32,979 nucleotides of DNA from Gammaproteobacteria bacterium (GTDB lineage Bacteria; Pseudomonadota; Gammaproteobacteria; S144-34), in the NCBI GenBank assembly GCA_026989495.1, contig JALSJE010000010.1:1-32979 (forward strand), in the 5' to 3' direction. Under the pieces are notes generated by a model, which saw nothing but the letters and a program-made list of their open reading frames with translations, did not search any database and was not told the DNA's origin. Position numbers and translations under genes: made by a program. Positions 5,953 through 14,901 of this stretch are shown here, one piece after another (within the stretch, counting starts at the first letter, position 1; each line of letters starts with the position of its first letter).

Positions 5953-8900
5953 ATGTTCCACCTGCACCACTCGAACCGCATGGAGCGGCTCGCCGATGCG
6001 CTCGCCGGGCTGCTCGAGACCCCGCTGCCCGATCCCTTCCAGCCGGAGGTGGTGGTCGTCCAGCACCCGGGGCTGGCGCGCTGGCTGGAGATCGCGCTCG
6101 CCGAACGGCTCGGCATCTGCGCCAACGTGCGTTTCCCCCTGCCGGCGCGCTTCGTGTGGGAGACGGCGCGGGCCTGGCTGGGCCCCGATGCCGTGCCCGA
6201 GCACGACCCGCTCGACCGCGAGGCCCTGGCGTTCAGGGTCTACGGGCTGCTGCCTGCCGTGCTGGAGGAGGCGGCCTTCGCGCCGCTGCGGGACTGGCTG
6301 GCCCCGGGGGCGGCGCAGGGTGCGGGGCCTGGGGCGCTGCGGCGCTGGCGGCTGGCCGATCGCCTCGCCGACGTGCTCGACCGCTACCAGATCTACCGCC
6401 CCGACCTGATCGAGGCCTGGGAGCGCGGAGAGGAGCCAGACGCATGGGACGCGCGCCTGTGGCGGCGTCTGCGCGATGCGGCAGGTCCCGGCCGGGTGAA
6501 CCTCCTGCGCGCCTTCCTCGAGGCCCTCGCCCGCGAGCCCCAGCGGGGGCTCTCGGCGCTGCCGCCCCGGGTGGCGGTGTTCGGCATCTCCAGCCTGCCG
6601 CCGGCTTACCTGGCGGTGCTGCGCGCCCTGGGACGGGTGCTCGACGTGCACGTCTTCTTCCACGACCCCGCGCGGGAATGGTGGGGCGACGTGGTGCCGG
6701 AGCGGGTGCGGGCGCGCATCGCCGCCCGCGACCCCGCACGCGCCGCCTACTACGAGGTGGGCAACCGGCTGCTTGCCTCCCTCGGTGCGCAGGGGCGCGA
6801 CTTCCTGGTGCTCCTCTACGAGGGCGAGGGGCCGGACGAGCAGCATTTCCATCATGAGGAGCCCGCCGCCGGCCCCGGGGCGCCCCTGCTGCACCGCGTC
6901 CAGTCGGACGTCCTGGCGCTGCGCGACGGCCCGCCGGAGGCCGCCTGGCGGCCGGTGGCGCGTGAGGACCTCTCGCTGCGCGTGCACGTCTGCCACGGGC
7001 CCATGCGCGAGTGCCAGGTCCTGCACGACCAGCTCCTGGAGCTGTTCGAGACGCTCCCCGGGCTGGAGCCGCGCGATGTGGTGGTGATGGCGCCCGACAT
7101 GGAGCGCTACGCCCCTTTCGTGGACGCCGTGTTCGGGCCCCAGGGACGCATCCCCTACGCGATCGCCGACCGTCCGTCGGTGTGCCATCCCCTGGCGCAC
7201 TGGCTGCTCGATCTGCTCATGCTGCCCCAGGGGCGCCTGGCGCTGTCGGAGGTCGTGACGCTCCTCGAGGCGCCGGCCGTCCTGCGCCGCCTCGGGCTGT
7301 GCGCCGAGGACGTGGAACCGGCGATCGGCTGGCTGCAGCGGCACGGGGTGCGCTGGGCGGAGGATGCGCAGGACCGCGCCGCGGCGGGCCTGCCGGCCGA
7401 GCATCTCCATACCTGGGCGTACGGGCGCGAACGCCTGCTGCTCGGCTACGCCCTGCCCGATTCGGACGGGCTCTACGGGGAGGTCGCGCCGGGCGAGGGG
7501 GTCGAGGGCGATCAGGCCGACCGTCTGGGGCGGATCTGGCTCTTCGTGGAGCGTCTGGCGGCCTGGCGGCGCACGCTCGGACAGGCGAGGCCCGTGCGGG
7601 AGTGGGAAAGCCTTCTCGGCGAGGCGCTGGACGGCTTCCTGGCGCCGGCGCCGGGAGAGGAGGAGGCGGCGGTCCTCGCCATCCGCGACGTCCTCGCCGC
7701 GGTCTCCGAGGCGGCCGGGCGTGCCGGGCTCGACGAGCCCGTGCCCGTCGAGGTGTACCGGGCTTGGCTGGCGACGCGGCTGGCCGAGCCGGGCACCGGC
7801 GAGCGCTTCCTGGGCGGCGCGGTCACCTTCTGCCGGCTCGCGCCCATGCGCAGCATCCCCTTCCGGGTGGTGTACCTGCTGGGGATGCAGGATGCGGATT
7901 TCCCGCGCCGGCTGCGGCGGCCCGATCTCGACCGCATGCGCGAGGGGCGGCGGCGCGGCGACCGCAGCCCGCGCGACGACGACCGCTACCTGTTCCTGGA
8001 GGCGCTGCTCTCCGCCCGGGATGCCTTCCACGTGAGCTATGTGGGACGCGACCCCCGCGATGACACCGAGCGCGAGCCGTCCGTGGTGGTGAGCGAGCTC
8101 CTCGCCTACGTCGATCGCCACTACCGGGACGCGGCCGAGCCGGAGCGGCCCGCGGGCGCGCTGCTGGTGCGCAGGCATCCGCTCCATCCCTTCAGCCCCG
8201 ACTGCTTCCTTCCCGGCACGTCCCGGGGACTGTGGAGCTACGACGCCTTCTGGGCGGAGGTCGCGGCAGCGTCTCGCCGGAAGGAGGGGGCCGCGGCGCA
8301 GGAGCCCGCGCCGCTCCCTCCTCCGCCCGACCCGCCCGACGAGCTGGGTCTGGAACGGCTCGAGCGATTCCTCGCCAGCCCGCCGCGGGCCTTCCTCGAG
8401 GCGCGTCTTGGGGTGCGGATGGAGCGCATCGAGGCGCCGGCGCCCGAGGACGACGAGCCGCTCGCCCTGGATCCGCTCGTCGCCTACCGCATCCGTGAGC
8501 GGATGCTCGCCCTGCGGCTGCGGGGCATCCCGCCCGAGGAGGTGCGCCGGCGGCTCGAGGCCGAGGGTCGCTTCCCGCCCGGCGCCCTGGGGCGGGCGGT
8601 GGCGCGGCCGGTGGAAGACGACATCGACCGATTGTGGCCGCGGCTGGAGCCATGGCTGGGTCCGCCGGCCGAACCCCTGCGCGTGGTGGTGGACCTGGTG
8701 CTGCCGGCCCGGGATGACGGGGAGGCCCGGTTGCGGCTGGCTGGCGTGCTTGCGGGACGCATCCAGGGGAGGGGGCTGCTGCGCAGCCGGCCGGGCAACC
8801 TGCGGGCGCGGGACGTGCTCGGCCTGTGGGTGTCGCATCTGGCCCTGTGCGCCATGGAGGGCGAGGCCGCGGGCGAGAGCGTGTTCGTGGCGCGCGACCG

Positions 8901-9261
8901 GTTCTGCCGCATGCCGCCGATGGGTCGTGACGAGGCACGCGGGCATCTGTCGGCGCTGGCCGCCCTCCACCGGGAGGGCCTGGCCAGGCCCCTGCCGCTG
9001 CCGGTCGAGGCGCTGTGGCCCGCCTTCCGGGATGCAGGCGGCTCGATGCCCCCGCCGCAGGGACAGGCCCGTGCCCGCAAGGCCTTCCTGTCCGACGGGG
9101 GCGGCCGCGCCGCACCGGGCGAGGCGCACGACCCCGCCTTCCGGCGTGCCTTCGGCGAGGGCGTGGCGACGCTGCTCGAGCGCTCGGAGCCGTGGCGCCT
9201 CGGGGAGGCCCTGTTCGGGCCGCTGCTCGCCCATGTCCATGTCAGCAAGGGAAGGGGATGA
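5953..9261 (+). CDS. recC: RecBCD enzyme subunit RecC (exodeoxyribonuclease V gamma)
   Basis: A 1102-residue Chi-recognition subunit of RecBCD, which processes double-strand ends for recombination and degrades foreign DNA. The N-terminus MFHLHHSNRMERLADAL matches the RecC opening (HSNR and Leu-rich helix). QHPGLARWLEIALAE and FPLPARFVWE follow as in the family. RecC keeps a dead helicase fold, so no Walker motifs are expected and none are seen. I chose ATG 5953 over ATG 5944 because it starts three residues before the conserved strand. There is no clear ribosome-binding site, and a TACACT hexamer at 5939-5944 lies so close that a near-leaderless message is possible. It overlaps recB by 4 bases (ATGA). 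Confidence 0.95.
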   Translation: MFHLHHSNRMERLADALAGLLETPLPDPFQPEVVVVQHPGLARWLEIALAERLGICANVRFPLPARFVWETARAWLGPDAVPEHDPLDREALAFRVYGLLPAVLEEAAFAPLRDWLAPGAAQGAGPGALRRWRLADRLADVLDRYQIYRPDLIEAWERGEEPDAWDARLWRRLRDAAGPGRVNLLRAFLEALAREPQRGLSALPPRVAVFGISSLPPAYLAVLRALGRVLDVHVFFHDPAREWWGDVVPERVRARIAARDPARAAYYEVGNRLLASLGAQGRDFLVLLYEGEGPDEQHFHHEEPAAGPGAPLLHRVQSDVLALRDGPPEAAWRPVAREDLSLRVHVCHGPMRECQVLHDQLLELFETLPGLEPRDVVVMAPDMERYAPFVDAVFGPQGRIPYAIADRPSVCHPLAHWLLDLLMLPQGRLALSEVVTLLEAPAVLRRLGLCAEDVEPAIGWLQRHGVRWAEDAQDRAAAGLPAEHLHTWAYGRERLLLGYALPDSDGLYGEVAPGEGVEGDQADRLGRIWLFVERLAAWRRTLGQARPVREWESLLGEALDGFLAPAPGEEEAAVLAIRDVLAAVSEAAGRAGLDEPVPVEVYRAWLATRLAEPGTGERFLGGAVTFCRLAPMRSIPFRVVYLLGMQDADFPRRLRRPDLDRMREGRRRGDRSPRDDDRYLFLEALLSARDAFHVSYVGRDPRDDTEREPSVVVSELLAYVDRHYRDAAEPERPAGALLVRRHPLHPFSPDCFLPGTSRGLWSYDAFWAEVAAASRRKEGAAAQEPAPLPPPPDPPDELGLERLERFLASPPRAFLEARLGVRMERIEAPAPEDDEPLALDPLVAYRIRERMLALRLRGIPPEEVRRRLEAEGRFPPGALGRAVARPVEDDIDRLWPRLEPWLGPPAEPLRVVVDLVLPARDDGEARLRLAGVLAGRIQGRGLLRSRPGNLRARDVLGLWVSHLALCAMEGEAAGESVFVARDRFCRMPPMGRDEARGHLSALAALHREGLARPLPLPVEALWPAFRDAGGSMPPPQGQARARKAFLSDGGGRAAPGEAHDPAFRRAFGEGVATLLERSEPWRLGEALFGPLLAHVHVSKGRG

Positions 9262-12200
9262 GGACGAAGCTCCTCACCGCGGAGAACGTGCTGACGGTGC
9301 CGCTCGAGGGCGTGAGCCTTGTGGAGGCGAGCGCAGGCAGCGGCAAGACCCACATGCTCGCCGCCATCGTCCTGCGGTGGCTGCTCGAGGGCCATCCGGT
9401 CGAGTCCATCCTCGCCGTGACCTTCACGCGGGCCGCGACCGAGGAGCTGCGGGGCAGGGTGCGGCGCATGACGGCCGCCTGCCTCCAGGCCTTCGACACC
9501 GGGAGACCGCCGGAGGGGGACGCGCTGCTGGCCGCGGCGCTCGAGCGCTGGTGCGGGCCGGAGCGCGGGGCCGCGGCCCGGCGGCTCGAGGCCGCCCTGG
9601 CGGCCATGGACGAGGCGCCCATCCACACCATCCACGGGTTCTGCCAGCGCCTGCTCCGCGAGCACGCGTTCGCCGCGCGGGGGGAGTTCGATCCCGAGAT
9701 CCTTGAGGACGAGAGCGAGCCGCTGCTGGCGGTGGCGCGGGATCTCTGGCGCGCCCGGGTGGCCACCCTGCCGCCGCGCGAGCTCGCCCTCGTGCGGGCC
9801 ATGTGGTCGGGGCCCGAGGACATGCTGGCCTTCGCGCGTCCCTATCTGGCGCGCGTGCCGCACGTCCGGCGCGGGAGCGTGGAGCCGGCGGCCGGGCTCG
9901 GCGAGGCGCTGGCGGCGGCGGCGCGGGAGGCGCGCAACCTCGCCGCCGGGGGGCTGGAGGGGCTGCTCGAGGCCATGGCGGCCTGGGCGAAGGGAGAGGG
10001 ACCCTACAAGGAGCCCGGGTGGCAGGACGAGGCCCTGCACACCCTCGGGGCATGGCTCGCCGGCGAGGCCGCGGGCTGGCCGCAGGCGCTCGCCGCGGTC
10101 AGCCTGCGGCGTCACGCGCGCAAGCGCGGGCCCTCGCAGGCCGGCGTGCCTGACCTCGAGGCGCTCGTCTCGCACCCCCTGCTCACGCTCGGCGACCGGG
10201 TGCTGGCCCTGGAGGCGGCCTACGGCAGGGCCTTCGCCGCCGAGGCCCTCTGCGCCCTGCGCGAGGCCTGGGCCGCCTGGCGGGCGCGGAAGGGCGTGCT
10301 TTCCCACGACGACCTGCTCACGCGCGTGCGCGACGCGCTCGCGCGCGGGGCTGGCGGCGGGCGCCTCGCCGCCGAGCTCGTCCGGCGCTGGCCGGTGGCC
10401 CTGGTGGACGAGTTCCAGGACACCGACCCCGTGCAGAGTGCGATCCTGGGAGCGCTGGCCGCGGCCGGCCAGCGCCAGGTGCTCATCGGCGATCCCAAGC
10501 AGGCCATCTACGCCTTCCGCGGCGCCGATGTCTTCGCCTACATGAAGACCTACCGCACCGTCCCGCCCGAGCGGCGCTACGGTCTGCCCCACAACTGGCG
10601 CTCGCGCCCGGCCTGCGTCGAGGCCGTGAACGCCCTCTTCGCCAGGCCCGAGGCCTTCCTCTACGACGAGATCCCCTTCCAGCCTTCCGCGCCTGCCCCG
10701 GGGCGGACGCTGCCGGCCCTGAGGCTGCCGGACGCCGACGGCGGCGAGGCCGGCCTCTGCATCTGGCGGATGCCGGAGCCCGATCCCGCGCCGAGCGGCA
10801 GGCCGCGCTATTTCTGGCCGCCGGGGGAGGCGCGCCAGTGGGCGGCCCGGTGCGTGGCGGCTCATGCGGCCGGGCTGCTTGCGGCAGCCCGTGCCGGCGG
10901 TGCGCGTATCGGCGCACGGGCCCTGCGGGGCGGCGATCTCGCCGTGCTCGTCTTCACCCACCGGCAGGCGCAGCTCGTGCGCAGGGAGCTCGGCCGCTGC
11001 GGCGTCGCCAGCGCCTATGTGGGCAGCGACTCGGTGTGGGCGACGGAGGAGGCCGAGGAGCTGGAGACGCTGCTTGCGGCGGTGGCGGCACCGGGCGACG
11101 CACGGCTGCTGCGGCGCGCGCTCGCAAGCCCCCTGCTCGGCTGGGACCTGGCGCGGCTGGCGCGCGAGCTGGGCGAGCCCGGCCGCTGGGAGCACTGGCT
11201 GGAGCGGTTCGCGCTCGCCCGCGAGCGGTGGGAGCGTCAGGGCTTCATGGCCGCCTTCCATGGCCTGATGCGGGACCTGGGCCTGCCTGCGGCCCTGGCC
11301 GGCCGCATGGGCGGCGAACGGGCCCTCACCAACCTCCTGCACCTGGCCGAGCTGGTCCAGGAAGCCGCCGGGAGCCGCCACGGCGTCGAGGACCTGCTCG
11401 CATGGTTCGTGCGCTCGCGCCGCGAGAGGCGGGGCGGTGGCGAGGCCTCGCTGCTGCGGCTCGAGAGTGACGCGGACCTGGTGCGCATCGTCACGGTCCA
11501 CCGGGCCAAGGGCCTGCAGTTCCCGATCGTGTACCTGCCTTTTCCGTGGGAGCCGCCGGCGGCTCCGCCGCCGCCGCCGGCGGCCGCGGTCTGGCACGAC
11601 GACGAGGGGACGCTGGTGCTGGATCTCGTGGAGGAGCGCCCGGGGCGGGCTGCCCGCGAGCGCCTCGCCGAGTGGGTGCGCCTGCTGTATGTGGCGCTCA
11701 CGCGGGCCGAGCTCCGCACCTATCTCCCGTGGGGACCGGTCGGCTGGCCCGCGGGCTCCGCGAGCTCGCCCTTCGCCTGGCTGGTGCACGGGCGGGATGT
11801 CACCGCGCGGGCCATCGAGGAGACGGGCGAGGCCGTCTTCCTCGACCGCACGGCCGGCGAGGAGATCGACCACGACCTCGCCGAGCTGGCCGCGCGCGCG
11901 GGGAAGGCGGCGGTGCGGGTGCTGCCTGCGCCCGAAGCGCAGGACTCCGCGGGGCCGCCGGCCCCCGTCACGCCGGCCTCGTCCGGACCTGAAGCGGCGC
12001 CGGCGGTGCAGACGCGGCCTTTCCGGGGCGCCGTCCGGCAGCATTGGCGGGTGACGAGCTATTCCCAGCTCGCGGGAGGCGGGGGCGGCGTGCGGGATCG
12101 CGACGCCGATCCGAGGCAGGCTGTGGAGGGAGAGCCCCCGCCGGCGGCGCCGGCGGACGTGCACGCCCTGCCGCGCGGGGCGCGCCTGGGCAATCTGCTC

Positions 12201-12881
12201 CACCTCCTGCTCGAGCGCCTGGGACCGCGCATCCCGGACCGGACGGCGGCGGCCGAGGCGGTCGCCCGGCTGGCACCGCGCTTCGGGCTCGAGGCCGCGC
12301 ACCATGGGCTGATCGCCGAATGGCTCGTGCGCGTCTCGACCACGCCGCTGCCGACGGGCTTCCGCCTCGCCGACCTCGCCCCCGGCCATTGGCTGACGGA
12401 GCTTCCCTTCCATTTCGGCGCCTGCGGCCTGGATCTGGAGGCGCTGGACCGGCTGCTCAGGCGCCACGGCGTGGCGCCGCTGCCGCGGCCGCTGCCGTTC
12501 GGGGCCATGACGGGCCTGTTCGCCGGACAGATCGATCTCGTCTTCCGGCACGAGGGCCGCTGGTATCTCGCCGACTACAAGACCACCTGGCTCGGGCCCG
12601 ACGCGGCAGCCTATGCGCCCGAGCGGCTCGGCGAGGCCATGCGCCGCCACCGCTACGACCTCCAGTGCCTGATCTACGCGGTGGCCCTCCACCGCTATCT
12701 GGTGCGACGGGTGCCGGAGTACCGTCCCGGGCGCGACTTCGGGGGGGCGCTCTATCTGTTTCTGCGCGGCATGGACGGTCCCGACGGGGACGGGCGTGGC
12801 GCGCACCTGGTGCAGCCCGCCCCCGCGCTGGTGGAGGCGCTGGACCGCCTGCTGCAGGGAGGGGGCTGCGATGCAGGCTGA
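9258..12881 (+). CDS. recB: RecBCD enzyme subunit RecB (exodeoxyribonuclease V beta)
   Basis: A 1207-residue UvrD-type 3'-5' helicase plus nuclease. Visible motifs: Walker A EASAGSGKTHML (about 23-34), AVTFTRAATEELRGR (motif Ia), DEFQDTDPVQ (about 384, Walker B), IGDPKQAIYAFRGAD (motif III), TVHRAKGLQFPIVYLPF (motif V region) and LYVALTRAE (motif VI). The C-terminal nuclease domain has the signature QIDLVFRHEGRWYLADYKT (about 1090-1106), with the catalytic Asp and Lys, then HRYDLQ. All catalytic landmarks are intact. The start overlaps the recC stop as ATGA and is preceded by AAGGGAAGGGG. It overlaps recD by 11 bases, so the three subunits are translationally coupled. Confidence 0.97.
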   Translation: MRTKLLTAENVLTVPLEGVSLVEASAGSGKTHMLAAIVLRWLLEGHPVESILAVTFTRAATEELRGRVRRMTAACLQAFDTGRPPEGDALLAAALERWCGPERGAAARRLEAALAAMDEAPIHTIHGFCQRLLREHAFAARGEFDPEILEDESEPLLAVARDLWRARVATLPPRELALVRAMWSGPEDMLAFARPYLARVPHVRRGSVEPAAGLGEALAAAAREARNLAAGGLEGLLEAMAAWAKGEGPYKEPGWQDEALHTLGAWLAGEAAGWPQALAAVSLRRHARKRGPSQAGVPDLEALVSHPLLTLGDRVLALEAAYGRAFAAEALCALREAWAAWRARKGVLSHDDLLTRVRDALARGAGGGRLAAELVRRWPVALVDEFQDTDPVQSAILGALAAAGQRQVLIGDPKQAIYAFRGADVFAYMKTYRTVPPERRYGLPHNWRSRPACVEAVNALFARPEAFLYDEIPFQPSAPAPGRTLPALRLPDADGGEAGLCIWRMPEPDPAPSGRPRYFWPPGEARQWAARCVAAHAAGLLAAARAGGARIGARALRGGDLAVLVFTHRQAQLVRRELGRCGVASAYVGSDSVWATEEAEELETLLAAVAAPGDARLLRRALASPLLGWDLARLARELGEPGRWEHWLERFALARERWERQGFMAAFHGLMRDLGLPAALAGRMGGERALTNLLHLAELVQEAAGSRHGVEDLLAWFVRSRRERRGGGEASLLRLESDADLVRIVTVHRAKGLQFPIVYLPFPWEPPAAPPPPPAAAVWHDDEGTLVLDLVEERPGRAARERLAEWVRLLYVALTRAELRTYLPWGPVGWPAGSASSPFAWLVHGRDVTARAIEETGEAVFLDRTAGEEIDHDLAELAARAGKAAVRVLPAPEAQDSAGPPAPVTPASSGPEAAPAVQTRPFRGAVRQHWRVTSYSQLAGGGGGVRDRDADPRQAVEGEPPPAAPADVHALPRGARLGNLLHLLLERLGPRIPDRTAAAEAVARLAPRFGLEAAHHGLIAEWLVRVSTTPLPTGFRLADLAPGHWLTELPFHFGACGLDLEALDRLLRRHGVAPLPRPLPFGAMTGLFAGQIDLVFRHEGRWYLADYKTTWLGPDAAAYAPERLGEAMRRHRYDLQCLIYAVALHRYLVRRVPEYRPGRDFGGALYLFLRGMDGPDGDGRGAHLVQPAPALVEALDRLLQGGGCDAG

Positions 12882-14673
12882 GCTCGCCCGCGCCCTGGCG
12901 CTGGGGCTGGCGCGCCCCATCGACGTGCAGTTCGCGCGCTTCTGCGCGGAACGGGCCGGCGGCGACGATCCCGATCTGGTGGCGCTGACCGCCTGTGCGC
13001 TCAGCGCGCGCACGGGCGCGGGCGACGTCTGCCTGGACCTCGCCCGCCTCGCCGGGCGGCCGCTGCTCGCGGGCGGCGAGGGCGCGAGCGCGCTGCGTCT
13101 GTGCGCCCCGCCGCTCGAGCGCTGGCTCGAGGCGCTGGGGCGCTGCCCCTGGGTGGGCCGGCCCGGGGAGCGCGCCCCCATGATCCTGGACGGCGGGCGG
13201 CTCTATCTCGGCCGCTACTGGGCCTGGGAGTCGGACGTGGCCATGGGGCTGCGCGCGCGGCTCGCGCGGGATGCGCCGGTCGATGAAGCGCGCCTGCGCC
13301 ATGGCCTGGAGCGGCTGTTCGGGCCGCTGCGCGCGGAGGGCGTGGACTGGCAGCGCGTGGCGGCCGCGCTCGCCTGCCTGCGGGATCTGGCCGTGATCAC
13401 CGGCGGCCCCGGCACCGGCAAGACCACCACCATGGTGCGCATCCTCGCGCTCATGCTCGATCAGCGGCCGGATCTGCACGTGCGGCTGCTCGCGCCCACC
13501 GGCAAGGCGGCGGCCCGCATGACCGAGGCGGTGCGCCGCGAGCTGGCGCGGCTCGAGCTGCCGGCGCCGGTGCGCGCGGGCCTGCCGACCGAGGCCGCCA
13601 CGGTGCACCGCTTCCTGCGGCCGGATCCCGAAGGACGCTTCCGGCATCACCGGGACAATCCGGTGCCCGCGGATGTGGTGGTGCTCGACGAGGCCTCGAT
13701 GGTGCCCCTGCAGCTCATGGCGCGTCTGCTCGACGCCCTGCTGCCGCGTTGCCGGCTGGTGCTGCTGGGCGATCGCGATCAGCTCGGGCCGGTCGAGGCG
13801 GGGCATGTCTTCGCCGACCTCTGCGGGGGCGGCCCCCGCCACCGCCCCGCCACCGCGGTGGCGCTGGCGCGGGTCGGCGCGGTGCCGACGCCCGCGGCGC
13901 TCGCACCCGACGCCCGTGCGCCGGAGGTCGCCGACGCCCAGGTGGGGCTCACCGAAGGGCGGCGCTTCGGTGCCACGAGCGGCATCGGGCGGCTGGCCGC
14001 GGCGGTGCGCGCGGGCGCCGGTGCGGATGCCTACGGCCTCGAGGCGCCGGATCTCGCCTGGAGCGTGTGGCTGCCGGACGGTGCGCCGCCGCCCGCGGTA
14101 GCCGAATGGCTGCGGGCGCGGCTCGCGCGGGTGCGCGAGGCGCGCAGCGCGGAGGAGGCACTGGCGCGGCTGGCCGAGGCGCGGGTGCTGTGCACGGTGC
14201 GCGAGGGGCCCGCCGGCGTGGCCGGGCTCAACGCGCTCGCCGAGCGCGTGCTGGGCGTCGAGGGCGGCGACTACCCGGGCCGCCCGGTCATCGTCACGCG
14301 CAACGACTACCTCCTCGAGCTCTACAACGGGGACACGGGCGTGCTCTGGCCCCATCCCGGCGATCCCCGCCGCCTCGCCGCCTGCTTCGAGGACGGCAAG
14401 GGCGGCATCCGGCACGTGCCGCTGCAGCAGCTGCCGGCCCACGAGACGGCCTATGCGCTGACCGTGCACCGCGCGCAGGGCTCGGAGTACGAGGAGGTTC
14501 TGCTCGTGCTGCCGGCCGAGCCCGTGCGCGTGCTCGCGCGCGAGCTGCTCTATACCGGGATCACGCGCGCCCGCAGGGGGCTGCACGTGCTGGCCTCGCG
14601 CGCGGCCTGGGAGGCCGCCTGCGCGCGTGCGGCCGAGCGCAGCTCCGGCCTCGCCGCCCGGCTCGGCTGGTGA
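12871..14673 (+). CDS. recD: RecBCD enzyme subunit RecD (exodeoxyribonuclease V alpha)
   Basis: A 600-residue SF1B 5'-3' helicase, the fast motor of RecBCD. Walker A TGGPGTGKTTT lies near residue 177, followed by LLAPTGKAAARM, VVVLDEASMVPLQLM (Walker B), LLGDRDQLGPVEAG, and the C-terminal VHRAQGSEYEEV and YTGITRAR motifs. The short N-terminal domain that contacts RecB is present, and the length is normal for the RecBCD-type protein rather than the longer RecD2. ATG 12871 overlaps the recB end by 11 bases and follows GCAGGGAGGGGG. Confidence 0.97.
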   Translation: MQAELARALALGLARPIDVQFARFCAERAGGDDPDLVALTACALSARTGAGDVCLDLARLAGRPLLAGGEGASALRLCAPPLERWLEALGRCPWVGRPGERAPMILDGGRLYLGRYWAWESDVAMGLRARLARDAPVDEARLRHGLERLFGPLRAEGVDWQRVAAALACLRDLAVITGGPGTGKTTTMVRILALMLDQRPDLHVRLLAPTGKAAARMTEAVRRELARLELPAPVRAGLPTEAATVHRFLRPDPEGRFRHHRDNPVPADVVVLDEASMVPLQLMARLLDALLPRCRLVLLGDRDQLGPVEAGHVFADLCGGGPRHRPATAVALARVGAVPTPAALAPDARAPEVADAQVGLTEGRRFGATSGIGRLAAAVRAGAGADAYGLEAPDLAWSVWLPDGAPPPAVAEWLRARLARVREARSAEEALARLAEARVLCTVREGPAGVAGLNALAERVLGVEGGDYPGRPVIVTRNDYLLELYNGDTGVLWPHPGDPRRLAACFEDGKGGIRHVPLQQLPAHETAYALTVHRAQGSEYEEVLLVLPAEPVRVLARELLYTGITRARRGLHVLASRAAWEAACARAAERSSGLAARLGW

Positions 14674-14685
14674 AGGCCTTCCCGA

Positions 14686-14719
14686 AAGGGATAGCCGCGG
14701 CCGCGCCCCTCTATCCCTT
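14686..14719 (+). other. Stem-loop after recD
   Basis: AAGGGATAG (14686-14694) pairs perfectly with CTATCCCTT (14711-14719) over a 16-base GC-rich loop. It lies 12 bases past the recD stop. No T-run follows, so it may be a 3'-end stabiliser or a weak terminator. Confidence 0.5.
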
Positions 14720-14734
14720 CCGCGCCGCACCCCA

Positions 14735-14776
14735 TTGATCTGCATCAATCCGTCCCCTGAGGGGGGAGCCTAGGCT
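14735..14776 (+). promoter_or_regulatory. FNR-type anaerobic promoter upstream of dsrA
   Basis: TTGAT-CTGC-ATCAA at 14735-14748 is a perfect FNR/ANR-type box. A -10-like TAGGCT lies at 14771-14776, which puts the start near 14783. The box centre is then at about -41.5, the exact class II activator position. No good -35 is needed in this arrangement and none is seen. The close agreement of site and spacing makes chance unlikely, but a DNR/CRP-family relative could be the real ligand. Confidence 0.75.
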
Positions 14777-14788
14777 TGCACGCGGACC

Positions 14789-14848
14789 ATGGCGAGTCTC
14801 TTTGCCTTCGCAAGCCCCGGCCGCCCCTTGGCCGGGGCGCTTTTCTGA
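14789..14848 (+). CDS. Possible leader peptide of dsrAB
   Basis: A 19-codon open frame (MASLFAFASPGRPLAGALF) starts a few bases after the predicted FNR-dependent start. Its last codons run through the terminator-like hairpin at 14814-14844. No Shine-Dalgarno is visible, and the predicted leader before the ATG is only about 6 bases. The peptide has no obvious run of a regulatory amino acid. It could be chance, so confidence is low. Confidence 0.2.
   Translation: MASLFAFASPGRPLAGALF
14814..14844 (+). terminator. Intrinsic-terminator-like hairpin in the dsrAB leader
   Basis: GCCCCGGCC (14814-14822) pairs with GGCCGGGGC (14830-14838), loop of 7, followed by GCTTTTC. It lies about 30 bases after the predicted FNR-dependent start and 58 bases before the dsrA ATG. 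It could act as an attenuator, or end a short RNA of about 60 nt. Confidence 0.7.
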
Positions 14849-14901
14849 CGAAGGCCGATTCCCGACACCCGGACACCGGACACGAGCGCGGAGGGTTCGC
14901 G

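Noticed and set aside
8484-13181. A very long open frame on the minus strand opposite recC, recB and recD
   Set aside because: It lies opposite three intact, motif-complete genes, and its translation is Arg/Pro/Ala-rich with no domain. Long antisense frames are expected at this GC content.
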